Positions 1 through 45,600 of a stretch of 64,000 nt of DNA are shown one piece after another. Position numbers and translations under genes: made by a program. Each line of letters begins with the position of its first letter. Within the stretch, counting starts at the first letter, position 1. Under the pieces are notes generated by a model. It saw only the letters and a program-made list of their open reading frames with translations, did not search any database and was not told the DNA's origin. The DNA lies in NCBI RefSeq assembly GCF_016859285.1, contig NC_053403.1, positions 859,948 through 923,947 of the forward strand, in the 5' to 3' direction. This stretch comes from Xiphias gladius. Taxonomy: Eukaryota; Chordata; Actinopteri; Istiophoriformes; Xiphiidae.

Positions 1-1
1 C

Positions 2-154
2 GTGGACTTTCCTGCCGGCACCCTGTCCTTCTACAGAGTCTCCTCTGACTCACTGATCCACCTCCACACCTTCCGCACCACATTCACTGAACCCCTTTAC
101 CCCGGGTTTTTGTTCTGGTCGTTTAACTCCTCAGTGTCTCTGTGCAAGCTGTAG
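2..154 (+). CDS. C-terminal fragment of a B30.2 (PRY-SPRY) domain protein, 5' part outside the window
   Basis: Frame 2 is open from the window edge to a TAG stop at 152-154 and encodes 50 residues. The start VDFPAGTLSFYRVSSD and the later EPLYPGF followed by W and SSVSLC are the last beta strands of a B30.2 domain as found in fish TRIM, finTRIM and NLR-type proteins. In those families the domain forms a ligand-binding surface at the C-terminus. The stop directly after SLCKL fits a natural protein end. Which family the gene belongs to cannot be decided, because the N-terminal domains lie outside the window. The fragment could also be a pseudogene; no break is seen in what is visible. Confidence 0.8.
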   Translation: MDFPAGTLSFYRVSSDSLIHLHTFRTTFTEPLYPGFLFWSFNSSVSLCKL

Positions 155-1501
155 GAAGGACACTCTCCGCATGTGTAGGGAAACAGCAGATATGTTTTGG
201 GAGAAACATTATGCCACTAGAATTATGTTTTTTGTTTTTTTTTATCAACACAATGAGAAAACATTTTTAAGGAAAATATCTGCCAAGTTGAAAAATGTTC
301 ACTGACAATGCTTTTCATTGTTTTTCCGACAATATCAGCCTGCAGCAACTGAGGCACGGTTAACCTTTTTAAAGGTTCTGTTTAGGCACTGAAAGCAGTG
401 GGTTCGGGAGCAGGCTTCGGGAAAGGTTTTCTATCACACCAGCAGCCTCAGACTAGTTCATGTTTGCACATCCGGTCCATCTCTCGTACCTGGCCGTCAC
501 TAACATCTCTCATTGCAGAGATGTCCTGTAGCTGCCTTCAGTGTGTTCCCACCATCTTCTGGCCCCTACACCCACCTGCACACCTACACCTTCCCCCATC
601 AGTAACTCAGTATATCTACCGGCCCCTCTTCTACCACCTTAAGGCCTGGTCACACCAGCATTTAACACAGCAACATTTTGTGGCCAGTTTTGGTTCATTC
701 CTACGGAATCGTCACAATTAGTGGACTCACTGGCTGGGTGAAATAAACCTGCGCAAATTTTCCACATGTAGTTCAACTTTGAAGAACTGTTACTCACAAA
801 TTTGTAATACTGACCGATAGCAACCTGTCTGGACAGAGCTAATCTTTCAGGGAAAAGAGAAAATGGAGGAAGCTTAATGGCTGTTCGTCACCATCCAGCT
901 TTACCGAACCTCCTCTGTCGGAGTATACACTGCTGGTTTACACACAGTTAGGAGACAGGAGAGCATCGTACTTAATAAACTGGGGGGTCTTGTCCTGTTT
1001 GGGAACAAGTTAAGCTGAGAACCTAAATGAGTTTGCCAGTGGACAGTTACTAGCGTTTGTCCAGTAGCAGTTAGCGTGCCAGCTGCACCAGTTCACCAGC
1101 TAGCCCCATTGAGTAAAGTCACTACATCACCACGTTGTATTGTAGCACCAAATATTGTGCAAAGTCATGCAGATTAATTTCACTGCTGCACTTTCTGGTG
1201 TGACCAGGCCTTTAATGTTCCATCCCTAGTTCTAGTTACCTGCCTTCCGGTTTACAACTAATAATTCCTACTCTTGGTCTTTGTCCACCTGCCTGATCTT
1301 TGTTTGGTTTTGTTTGCCTTTCATCGACCTCTGCTCAAAATTGGACCAAGAAAACATATTTTGACTTGATATGATCTGTGTTTTCCATCGGTATGTGGAA
1401 TGTTATTCCTCATATCAAGAATAAAGTCTTACCAGAGGGAATAACCTTTATTCTTTATTGATATAATTAAAAGCTGTTTCCAAAAACGTTCACTTATATT
1501 C
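155..1501. other. Intergenic, no gene recognised
   Basis: This stretch follows the B30.2 stop. It holds short open frames without recognisable domains and several AT-rich tracts. Part of it may be the 3' UTR of the B30.2 gene, for example around the AATAAA-containing sequence near 1420. I see no RNA gene or mobile element that I can support. Confidence 0.4.
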
Positions 1502-1649
1502 TCATGTGTTGTCATATCTGTTAACGCTGTCTGAAAACTCCTCTCTCGGGGTTGTCCAGTCTTCTGGAGAACTGCCCTTGTCTGAATTCGTCGGGTGATC
1601 CAGGAAATCTTCTGGTGTTGTTAAAGTGAACCAGAAACTGTCAGCGGTG
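1502..1649 (-). repeat. Terminal-exon-like segment, copy 1 of a tandem duplication
   Basis: On the minus strand an acceptor (CTTAACAG) precedes an open frame that starts TADSFWFTLTTPEDF and ends at a stop at 1502-1504. It resembles the copy at 1794..1881 in the acceptor, the first roughly 50 bases and the short intronic flank. The TPEDF part recalls the LKTPEEF segment that follows the kinase C-lobe in HIPK-like proteins; that link is an inference. Confidence 0.45.
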
Positions 1650-2973
1650 CTGTTAAGTAAAGACACGTGAAATTGACCTCTCAAATACGAAACAAATCAA
1701 AGGCACTGATGCAGGGGATGCATGTGGCAAAATCTGTTGGTATTCATTATTGGTGAATAATGAATAAAGGAGGGTTAGTGTGTAACCTACCCATCAGTAT
1801 TCTGGAAAACGTCTACTGGAGTTAGCAGACTGGTCGAAAGCATCTTCTGGTGGAAAGGTTAACCAGAAGTTCTCAGCTGTGCTGTTAAGGCAAGAAGACA
1901 CAGGCACTTTAAACCCACCCATCCCTGACACAACGAGAGGTTTTTCACCACTGGTAGCGAAAACAGACAGTTAAAGCATATACAATTACAAATGGTGGGC
2001 CCTATTTTACACTTTCAAAGGCTGTGTGCTTGGACCTGAGAGCCACAAAGAACCTGTCGAAAGTCAAAGCGTATTGAGAGACAAACTAACGCATTGTTGG
2101 TTTTGGTCTTTTCATAGGATTGGGAAAAAATACGCGAACTACAGAATTTCTGAGCCTTTTCCATAAGGTTTAAAAACTCTGAACTGAGACCTCTGAGATT
2201 CAGGGTTGTGAAGTAGTTTGCTCTGTCAGTCTGTGAAGCTAACGTTAGCTCCAGCTGTTTTCTCACAAATGACATTCAGATAAATGTTGGCCTACCCTTT
2301 ACTGGTCTTGGAAATTTCCTCCTTGGCTCTCCTCCCCAGTTCTCGAGCGACACTCTGGTCGGATGGCCAGAGCCGGGATCATTTCAGGTGCTCTGTAAGT
2401 GGACCACAAGAATGAGGAACATTGTCATATTTTATGAAACGAAAAAACAAGTTAGCACAGAGCAGAAACATCCTACGAACTAAATGAGCACTAAGCTGCA
2501 AACATATTTAGCAGAGATCCTGGGGGCCTCACCTGCAGGAGCGAAGCTGATACACACCTCCCTGGCAGGCTTTCCATTTGGGGATCACCAAGCCGAAATC
2601 AATACGTTTTAGGCGGTCCACCAGCATAATATTGTCCATTTTGATATCTGTATGAACCACGCCAACGTCCTGCAGGGCGTTGAGCGCAGTGGCCCGCTAC
2701 AAGAACAAGGTGAGTAATGCAATTCAGAGGATTCGCCAGGATTAAAACCTGACCGAGCTTTTAGCTTTGCTAGATCTGATGCTGCACCTGCTGGATGACA
2801 GCTCTGATGAGCTCTAGCGGAAGAGGCGCCATACGTCTATCTGTCATGTAGTCATGCAGGCGGATGTCCAGGAGCTCAAACACCGGTGCATTTGCTCCTT
2901 CCACTTCAGATGACTCATGGAACCGGATAATGTTGTACTTATCCAGTTCTGTTTTCATGAGGCGTTTCGACAT
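1502..2973 (-). CDS. HIPK-like protein kinase, partial and probably degenerate
   Basis: Two exons read cleanly on the minus strand. Exon 2973..2788 encodes a segment with KYNIIRFHE and FELLDIRLHDYM, matching the end of the N-lobe and the hinge of homeodomain-interacting protein kinases. It joins in phase 0 to exon 2696..2533, which carries ATALNALQDVGVVHTDIKMD (catalytic loop with HTDIK, the HIPK variant of HRDLK) and IDFG (the DFG motif). The next exon, from 2392, continues in phase with RAPEM (the APE motif) and then hits a TAA at 2299-2301. The large C-lobe after APE is therefore missing. No glycine-loop exon was found upstream. Two terminal-exon-like pieces containing PEDF or PEDAF lie further downstream at 1881..1794 and 1649..1502. 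Fish genomes carry many short HIPK-like genes; this looks like a truncated copy or a pseudogene. Confidence 0.6.
1794..1881 (-). repeat. Terminal-exon-like segment, copy 2 of a tandem duplication
   Basis: On the minus strand the acceptor CTTAACAG is followed by a frame starting TAENFWLTFPPEDAF that stops at 1794-1796. It is diverged but clearly related to the segment at 1502..1649, including about 20 bases before the acceptor. The two may be alternative last exons or remnants of neighbouring kinase copies. Confidence 0.45.
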
Positions 2974-5287
2974 CTGGGGATGCATGTAAAATGTTATACG
3001 CTTTACTGGTAGTATACATGTTCCCATTACGACGCCTCATCAAAACAAAAAAACCTGAGGAGTACATCCAGTCTTCCCCATAATGGAGGTTAGTCACTTT
3101 CAAGACGCTCTTGGAAGACAGAGTGCAAATAGAGAAAGAACGTTACAGATTAATTTCAATATTCATGTTGATTTACAATAAGCCTGTGAATATTGTTACT
3201 GTATACTTTTGCACAGACAACTACAATATATTGTATACTATAATATTTCTTGGTACTGACTACAGGTACATTTTATAGTAGCAATCACAGCACCTCATAA
3301 CCTCCCTCCAGAAACAGTATTTGTTGCACTGTAAGATATGTAAGATGTCACCTCTATCTGCTATTTCTTTGGTTGAACTGATTCGGTTTCTCACTTCTTC
3401 GCTTGTGAAGAATAAAGTGATGGAACGTTCTGTGTTTGTCGCATAAGTTGTAGAGCACCTTCACCGTGTCATTCACAGAACAAAGAACAAAGCCATCTGT
3501 GTGTGGAACGCACGGTAGTGCTCCTAAAGCCTCCTGAAGCTGAAGTACCAAAACCTCAAAGTAAAGGCAAAGTAAAAAGTTAAAGTTCAGAAGCATGACC
3601 ACACAACTTTACATAGGTCTGCCTTAAAACAATAGTCAGGGCCCTTATGAACGATGAAACGTTTGCTTGCTGTAATGAATGAATGACATTTCTATCACTG
3701 AGTCACCTGTATGACTGTGTCCGGTCGGAGCCAGGACCAGAGTGCTTCATATACACTTCTCTGCAGCAGAGAAAGTCCAACAATAAGGAAGCATCACTTT
3801 TCACAATCAAATATTCAGATCGTCTCTGTCCGCAGCAGAATTCATAAATCACTGGCAAAAAACATATATTCTATAGTGGTCTACTGGTGAAATCATAGAT
3901 AGATAGTAAGTAAATAATCTATCCTACAATTCTGGGTTCAGTCAAGACCTTTCATGGAAAATTAACTCTCTTAAATCATCATAATTTGCAGCACAAAAGA
4001 AAGTTTCCAGTTTTTAAATTGACCAACCTCGGTGCAGATTTTTGGCTTCTAGGCTGCTGCTGAAGGTTCAAAGTGTCTTTTCAAACCGTGCCTGTCTTTA
4101 TTAAGACTTTGAAAACTTTTGAAAAACTTTATCGGACAAAAAAAATAGCCCGAGACACATTTAGGGCAAATATCAGCCACTTACTTTCTAGCTAACGTTT
4201 GGCCCCACGCGGCATGTTAGGTCTGCTGCAGCACAGACAGTATATCGTGCATAATGTTGGAAATGTGATGTGTTCTGTCTGTACTGACGAGCCAAGCAGG
4301 AAGGTGCTGAGCTGGCTCACCACAGGTCCGTGTACCCAAAATGGAAAAAATACCGTCGAGTGTTTTCTTTCCACCAAGGAATCAATCCCGTAAAACACGT
4401 CATATTTTGCCAGTAATAAACTAGATTTAAATATTCTATTGTTGAGATTTGGATGTCCATTAACAGCAGTTTGTAACCGTGCAGATAAATGAGACGTATC
4501 ACGTGATTCAGTGCCAGACTTTTCTTTCTTGTGCATATATGTATATTCATTTTGGCTTTTGTTTTTCTAGCTTCAATAAAAGTTTACTTTTAATAAAGTT
4601 AACATTACAACACAAAGTATTGCTGTAGATATGCAATATATCCGCCTCCTCAGAAACTGCACCGAACACGCACCGTGATCAGTGCGTGGCGACTCGTGAA
4701 CAGAGGTGTTAACCAGCTCCAGTGATTCCTTTCAGCCCTCAGCTTTAGCTGCTGCTCTGAGCTGCTTCTTTACCTCACTGATCGTTTTGCGTTTGTGCCT
4801 TTGGAGTCGTCTCAGCTGCGTCAGTATCGTGTGCATTAAAAAGAAGCGTTATTCTGTGTCTTTGTTCCGTTTCCTGTTTCTGTCTGGTTGCTCTTGGAGC
4901 TGCCGGTTGGTTTCACTTCACATTCTGAACGGTTCTGTTTTTTTCTTCCATTTTCAGTTATTGTAATGAGCAATGAATGGATTTCCGTGTTCTAGTCCTC
5001 GACTGTCCCAGCAAGGTTTCCAGCCAACCATTATCACCAGTTCTAACTTGTTTTAAGGCTACAGAAGATCAGCCAGTCAGCCGTGAAAGGTGAAACTATC
5101 TCTCTATAAGCTGCCGTTAACCTGCACAACAACTCAACACTCTGCTTTCCAACAAAACAAAAAATCACCATCTATCAAGTAAGTTGCCATATTATCGAGT
5201 CCAGAAATCTTTATTCATCCTGTAAAACAAGCTCAACTGTGCCAGTGGTTTGAAGGCTTTTATTAACTTCAGTCTCTGGACTCTACT
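2974..5287. other. Intergenic, no gene recognised
   Basis: I searched both strands for the missing kinase N-lobe and found no glycine-rich loop. A possible mini-exon at 3055..3109 (minus) contains LKVTNL but does not splice in phase. The rest is AT-rich, with only short open frames. Confidence 0.35.
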
Positions 5288-5489
5288 GGAGGGATGAACA
5301 CCATCCCTCCTAAAGATGGTGGTGGAGAGCGCTGTCTAACACGTGGGTCCAAAATCTCCCACAGGTCTTCAACTGGGTTGAGACCTGGTGACTGCGAAGG
5401 CCAGGGCAAACGATCCACGTCATTTTCATACTCATCAAACCACTCGCTGACCCCTCGCGGCCTCTGGATGGAGGCGTTGTCGTCCTGTT
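5288..5489 (-). mobile_element. Tc1/mariner-type transposase remnant, C-terminal catalytic part
   Basis: The minus strand is open over about 66 codons. It starts at QDDNAS (the second catalytic Asp region), continues through WPSQSPGLNPVEDLW and ends with RVRQRSPPPSLGG. This is the SPDLNPIExLW block of Tc1/mariner transposases, whose Glu completes the DDE triad. The usual Asp of SPD is Gly here. Thirty-six residues lie between the visible Asp and the Glu. No N-terminal helix-turn-helix part or terminal inverted repeats were found, so this is an inactive fragment. Confidence 0.65.
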
Positions 5490-6444
5490 TCTCTGCTCAT
5501 TTTTCAGGTTTTTCCTCTGTCCCCCATCTGTATGACATATTATTTTAGTTTCCTCATTGTCCTTCATATCTCAGTTAAATGAAGATTATATTAGGTGAAA
5601 AATGTCTTAGCCCTAACAAGTAAAGGGAAACACGGTTTTGTGTTTGAGAGGTTCTCCAATGTAGGAAATATATTTTTGATTAAAGACACATTTTGTTGCT
5701 GTAATGGGGTTGTAATGGAGTCTGGACCTGAACCCAGCTCTGGGATTATCCTCTAATTTAATATACATTAATGTTGCCATCGAATGTTGGCAACTGTGCA
5801 TTTAAATACATTTTCCTAAAGAATAGAATCAACCAGTTTTACACAGAGCATTTTTGACAACAATACACGCCACTGACATTTTTGTGCTGTGTGTGTTTAC
5901 CTTGTTTTCCATCTTTCTTTACAATCTGATGCTATCGGTCTTTCAGAAGCTTCAGTGTTTTTCGACTGTTTTTGGAGTTTTAATGGTGCCCGCTCAGAAT
6001 CCTGCTCAGTGTGTCTTTCTTCTGATAATCCTGTTTCTCAGTGTTCACGGACCCGACCCTGCTGTACCCGGCTGGGTGTCCGTCGAGACCGGTTGGCCTG
6101 TGGGTTTACCTCCTGCTTTTCAAAGACAACAAACATTTTTCTTTTCGAATATTTGTTTTCACAGAGCATTTTAAAGGGAACAAATCCTGAATTACCCTAA
6201 CAATAATTCCCCAAAGAACAGTAACAGACAGTGTTAACAACACTATAATTAATCACATGCATTATATGTCCACTCCAGGTTTGCTTGGCTTCTTTTCCAC
6301 ATTTTGGGACATTCATTCAGCTCCTTACATTCCTAGCAGTGTAACCACAGACATACAATGTCAACAGAACTCAAAGATACTGTAACCCATCGGGACAAGG
6401 AATCGCTGCCAACCAACAGGAAGCAATCCACCATTGTACCATGG

Positions 6445-6585
6445 TACCATGGACGGGGACTTGGAGGTCCTGACCCTCATCCTCGCCGCTTGGCATTCAG
6501 CTGCAAGCCGGTCCACCATGCGCCGCAGGTCACAGTCTAATAAGGTCAACAAATTCCCATAATCTGCAGAAAGGAGAAGTGAAAA
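6445..6585 (-). mobile_element. LINE reverse-transcriptase remnant
   Basis: The minus-strand frame contains RLAAECQAARMRVRTSKS and then MV. This matches the FAAECEAAGMRISTSKSEAMV block that follows the YADD motif in fish non-LTR reverse transcriptases. Just upstream in the protein the catalytic motif appears decayed, as LLSADYGNLL. The open part is short and the element is dead. The class is clear from this block; the exact family is not. Confidence 0.6.
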
Positions 6586-7249
6586 CCTGAGGTCACCATA
6601 CCACACATCAGCTGCAGCTAGAGACAGAACCGATGACAAGGCACAACTCCGCTCAATATCCACTGCAAATCTTTTCTTTCTTATGTAAATCCTTTGTTCC
6701 TATGGGGATGAGGAGAATATCTGAAAAAGGGAAAATTCGACCGGATCATCAGAAAAAGATCTGGACGTGTTTGACCTGAAGAAAAACTCTGCTTCAGAGG
6801 AGGCTCTTCTCAGGCTGCTGCCAGTGGTCAGAGCCTCCAACAAAGCTCTGGAGGTGGATGAATAGCGGCACAGAAGGTCGAGTTGGTTGTCTGTTGATTG
6901 CAGCGTTGGTGATCTGATCCCTGGCTGCTCCGGTATCAGTATCAGAGTATGTGATATCGGGCTGCGCGCTTGGCTTTGGTTTGGCCCGGGACTGTGTCGT
7001 CCTGTACTAACGACCTCATTTCGATAAAGACACGTCGAGTGTAACGCGGGAGGAAAAACAGCAGCAGCAGCACACGAGTGCAAACCTGATCAGCACAATA
7101 TAAATAAATATAAATAAATATAAAGCACCTTATAAATGTAAAGAATCAGAAGTCGAAGGACTCGTTGGGCAGAACGAAGCTTCTCCAAGTGTGTGTGTGT
7201 GTGTGTGTGTCCACGTGTAGCGTGTGTTATTGGAATATTAAACGTGATG
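6586..7249. other. Intergenic, upstream of asap2
   Basis: No coding signal with known domains was seen here. A 127-codon minus-strand frame spans 6700-7083 but lacks any recognised motif and is probably chance. A short TAAA-rich tract lies at about 7097-7130 and a (GT)n run at 7189-7210. Confidence 0.35.
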
Positions 7250-7877
7250 CAGTAACACGGGAGCTGGTCGAGGCGGAGCTCGGTCTACCGGCTCTATTCA
7301 CCGCCGGGAGGTTTCTTCCGTTTTCTTTGTCAAATGCTCCTTTTCAGATGGAAAATACCAGCGTTTTACTCTCCGGAGCCGGACGGTTTTAAGGTTCCGG
7401 TGTCAGTTTGGGCGGAACCGCAGGAGACGGATCGACGCTTAACTCCGAGAGAAACTTCCGCACTTTGCACTCATTGACGCGATTACGGTCCCCGGAAAGA
7501 GCCGCGGAGTGAGAGCTCTCGCCGCCGCCTCCTCCTCCTCTCCGCGTCTCCGCCCCCCCCCCCCGTGCAGTTTCCTCAGGTGACCGCCGCGGGACGACCG
7601 GGGACTGTGACGGGACCGTCCGTGTGCTGCCCGGGGCCTCAGCTCTGAAACCTCAGCCCTGCACCCGGAGCGGAACACACGTCGGAGTTCAGCCTCCAGC
7701 TATGCGGAGGAGCGCGTACCGGAGCCAGGAGAGGATCTTCGGTTTCTCGCAGTTCGCTTGACTCTGAGTCAGTCCAGGTGTGGCTGCTGTACCTGCGGCT
7801 GCGGGTCTGACTCCCTGGGACTTAAGACTGTGAGGGTTTTTCCGCTTTAGGACGGTCTGCGTGGTTCGGGGCTCACG
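7250..7877 (+). promoter_or_regulatory. asap2: CpG-rich promoter and 5' UTR of asap2
   Basis: GC and CpG content rise sharply between about 7250 and 8030, including a poly-C run near 7552-7564, against AT-rich flanks. This CpG-island-like stretch ends in the asap2 start codon. No TATA box is evident. The transcription start is not resolved. Sequence up to 7877 is presumed 5' UTR at least from about 7700. Confidence 0.6.
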
Positions 7878-32184
<24,307 letters not shown>

Positions 32185-32567
32185 CGTCGGGCGTGAACCC
32201 AGGCGATTCCCGCCGCCTGTTGTTTAACAGCGCGGCTCGGTCCGGGCGGAGACGAGCGGGACGAAGACTCGGAGTCATCCTCCTCCGGAGCGACGAGGAG
32301 GCTCGAAGCCGAGACCCTGAATCTAAAAGAACTGAAACAACAGAGTGAAGCTCCCTTTCCTTCCACCTGACACCTTCTGTCAAACTTCTGCTCTCAGATG
32401 ATGAAAATTTAAAGCCTGAGAGCTGACGCCATCTTTACAAACTCGTGTCGTTGTTCGGACTCTCAGAACTTGATTTTAAATTCTGTCGGAGATCTCCAAG
32501 TTTCCAAAGATCCCAAATCTGTCTGCCTGAATTTTGTGCAAAAATATGTTTAAAATGATGCAACAGA

Positions 32568-32573
32568 AATAAA
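32568..32573 (+). terminator. asap2: asap2 polyadenylation signal AATAAA
   Basis: An AATAAA lies 384 bases after the stop and is followed by a GT-rich stretch (TGGAGTGTTGAGTG). This is the first canonical signal with a plausible downstream element. Confidence 0.65.
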
Positions 32574-32644
32574 AAAAACATGGAGTGTTGAGTGAATCTC
32601 AGTGGAAACATCACGGAGCCTCAGTGAAGAGCTGCAAACACGCG

Positions 32645-32759
32645 ATACACTCTGTGGCCAAAAGTATGTGGACAGTGGAGGCTGCTGTAGCACCACAAAC
32701 ATATGTTTCACTGTCACACGTGGAGCTGTCCTCATACTTTCGGCCATGTGGGGTGTATG
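32645..32759. mobile_element. Short MITE with GTGGCCAAAAGTATGTGGAC-type inverted ends
   Basis: The left end ATACACTCTGTGGCCAAAAG and the right end CGGCCATGTGGGGTGTAT are imperfect inverted repeats about 29 bp long around a core of about 55 bp. The TGGCCAAAAGTATGTGGAC word is typical of a small DNA-transposon family in fish. Its position just past the asap2 poly(A) signal is intergenic. Confidence 0.7.
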
Positions 32760-34119
32760 ATAATGGTAGACGGAGTCAGAGGAAAAATGTCAAACCTCAG
32801 ATCTGTGAAACAGCATCTGCTGCTGGTATCAAACCTGTGACGTTACAGCCCAGAAAAGCTCTGATCTGATCTGTGATCTGTTCTGCTTCTGAATGTTTGG
32901 ATGACGAGTGTCCGTGACTCCAGTTTGGACCGGAAAACACGGTGCAGGTGATTTTTATTGGTTTAACTTGTTGGCTGAAGGGTTGCAGGGAAACTCACTG
33001 TATTAGCCGGGGGGTAAAATATCAACGTCCATGTTGATTTGACTGTACTCTCATGTTCTTGTATCACATGGAAAACATGGAATTCCTCCTTTAACACTCG
33101 GTTCATGTGTTTTTGTGATTTTTTTCTTTTTTGGTTGCTCTGGTAAAAATCATTTTGCTCTTATCATAATTCTCTGTTTATTTTTATTTAATTTTCTTAT
33201 TTCTGCCATTTCTCCATTTTCTTTATATTTCTTCTCTTTTTTCTTAATTTCATCCCTTTGCCCTTCCCTCCCATCTCCCCTTTACTTTTATTTGTTCCCC
33301 TCTGTCTTTCTTGTTTTTTTTTCCCCCTTTTCCACGGTGACCTCTTCAAATATCTTGTTTTGTCCAAAGCCCAAAAATATTCAGTTTACAATGACATAAA
33401 ACAGAGAAAAGCAGTGAATTAGTGGAGTTTTTGTTTGAAAACAAAATAGTTTAATTTTCTGTCGATCATCTAAACCAGCAGGTACAGCCCCCCTGAACTG
33501 AATGTTAGATTTTACAGTTGTTTTCATACAATGCGCAGCGATCCCAGAATAATCTCTTTAAAATCTTCTTGTCAGTGGTTTGGAGGAAGTTTCCATACCC
33601 CCATGCAAAGTGGCAGAAGCTGGACGTTTCAGTCATTTATCCAGCAACTGTTGACTGTGTGTGACCAATTGCAGCAACACATGATGCTGAGTTTCCCTCA
33701 TTTTCTCCAGATTTTAGTAGTTTCATCTGGTCTACTAATAATAATAATAATAATAAAACTTAATTTAGTTTACACAAAACAATATAATACACTGTGCTTT
33801 ACAAAAAAATAGAAATACACATAAAAAGACACAGATAGACAAACATATGAAATTATATATATATTTTACTGATGCTATGAAATTCTCCGCGACTACTTTT
33901 TTTAATATGAAGAATTATGAATGGTGAGTAAATTTCTCTTCAACTAAATTAATGACCCAGTGTCTAATCATTGTGATTTACCAAAGGGAAATTATGGCAC
34001 TATCATGGTTTTTACTTTTGAAGTCGATAATTTATAATAAAATAAATATCATAAAAATTTTTACATTTTTAGTAATTATTACGTTAATTAAAATTAACCG
34101 TATTTTCCTGGGAGGTGGA
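32760..34119. other. Intergenic between asap2 and cpsf3
   Basis: AT-rich and low in complexity: pyrimidine-rich at 33113-33330, a MITE fragment at 33342-33478, an (AAT)n run at 33736-33757 and AT-rich sequence up to about 34100. No exon of ITGB1BP1, which I expect here from the human order, could be recognised on either strand. Confidence 0.55.
33342..33478 (+). repeat. hAT-like MITE fragment
   Basis: Contains CCAAAGCCCAAAAATATTCA, ACATAAAACAGAGAAAAGCA and TTAATTTTCTGTCGATCATC, the same order of words as in the other family members of this window. Confidence 0.6.
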
Positions 34120-34288
34120 ACTAATTTCATGTCACGTCAGAGAAGAGCGGTGTAGTACACGGAGGGATTTGCCTGTCGGACCGGAAACGACGCAGGAGCA
34201 GAAAACTTGTGGACGGGCGCGTAGCAGCTGAAGCAGTGATGATTTAATTAGTTTTTGTTCAGTATTTGTCGGGTTTAGCAAAGAAAAC
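34120..34288 (+). promoter_or_regulatory. cpsf3: cpsf3 promoter and 5' UTR region
   Basis: A short GC-richer block rises out of AT-rich DNA immediately before the start codon. It holds an ETS-like CCGGAAAC at 34181-34188 and a CRE half-site-like ACGTCA at 34134-34139. There is no TATA box. This composition suits a housekeeping promoter. The transcription start is not resolved. Confidence 0.5.
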
Positions 34289-44702
<10,414 letters not shown>

Positions 44703-45029
44703 CCGAGCCCACTCTGTGACGTCACCACCAGTAACACCTGTCGTCAGTGACGCCGACGCGGATCTGACCACGGGGAGGTGATGACGACGAACTGATGTTT
44801 GCCTTCTCGGTAACACTTCACTTCAAGTCCCCCCGTTTGTCCTGTACGACCAGTATGTAAAGACGTACTAACTGGTTTCTAACGGACTCTGATGCTGCTG
44901 TGACCAGATCCCAGTGTTTTGTTAAAGTCTTCATCCGGCTCCAACTCCTCCATCAGCAGAGGCTGCTGGACGAACAGGCGATGAACCACAACGCAGCGAA
45001 TCACAGGATGGAACAAACACGAATAGACG

Positions 45030-45035
45030 AATAAA
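45030..45035 (+). terminator. cpsf3: Possible proximal cpsf3 poly(A) signal
   Basis: AATAAA lies 328 bases after the cpsf3 stop. The downstream TGTGTTTTTATATCTT is U-rich. It may be an alternative to the signal at 45315. Confidence 0.4.
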
Positions 45036-45314
45036 CACTTAAATGTGTTTTTATATCTTCTTACAGCTGCATCGTCGTTTGTTACAAACCAGTTATTAGT
45101 TTATGTATTTATACACTGATGATAAAGTCTAAATACGGGATTTGGAGTAAACTGTCGCCGCCTTCTTGAACAAAGACGAGCTCTTTGTTGGAAACATGAT
45201 TCCAAAGGAATCAGCTTCAGGAGATGAACCACCAGCACCAACGTTGACTGTTTTTTGTACTTGATTTATCTGTAAAACAAATGTCGTTTCAACATTAGAT
45301 TTCTGTACGAGGAA

Positions 45315-45320
45315 AATAAA
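45315..45320 (+). terminator. cpsf3: Likely main cpsf3 poly(A) signal
   Basis: AATAAA is followed within 20-40 bases by a strong GU/U-rich element (GTTGTAGTGGATGTGGTTTG and a T run), giving a 3' UTR of about 640 bases. Confidence 0.6.
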
Positions 45321-45507
45321 CATTTGTCCAGTGCGAGTTGTAGTGGATGTGGTTTGACTTTTTTTTTGTTTTAACTGAGGTTTTAAAGGAGTTCAACGTG
45401 AATTATTCTGGAAACAAAAAGCTTTAATGTGTTTAGACGTTTATGTCTGAAAACTGACTCTGATTTTAGACAAAGGCAGAAGAAAATAATACTGACGTTA
45501 CTAAGTG

Positions 45508-45600
45508 AGGCTGCAACTAATGATTATCTTTTATCAATTCATCTTGTTTTCACTTAATCGTTTAGTCTACGAAACAAAAACATAGTGGAGAAAAAAAAGG
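45508..45600 (-). repeat. hAT-like MITE end fragment
   Basis: Starts GAGGCTGCAACTAATGATTA, the terminal sequence of the family, and carries CACTTAATCGTTTAGTCTAC. It is truncated inside. Confidence 0.6.

Noticed and set aside
3055..3109. Possible kinase N-lobe mini-exon with LKVTNL
   Set aside because: It has splice-like ends, but its phase does not fit the following hinge exon and no glycine-rich loop is nearby.
3354..3602. 82-codon minus-strand frame near the kinase fragment
   Set aside because: No motif of a HIPK or other known family, so treated as a chance frame.
6700..7083. 127-codon minus-strand frame upstream of asap2
   Set aside because: No recognisable domain and no splice or conservation evidence.
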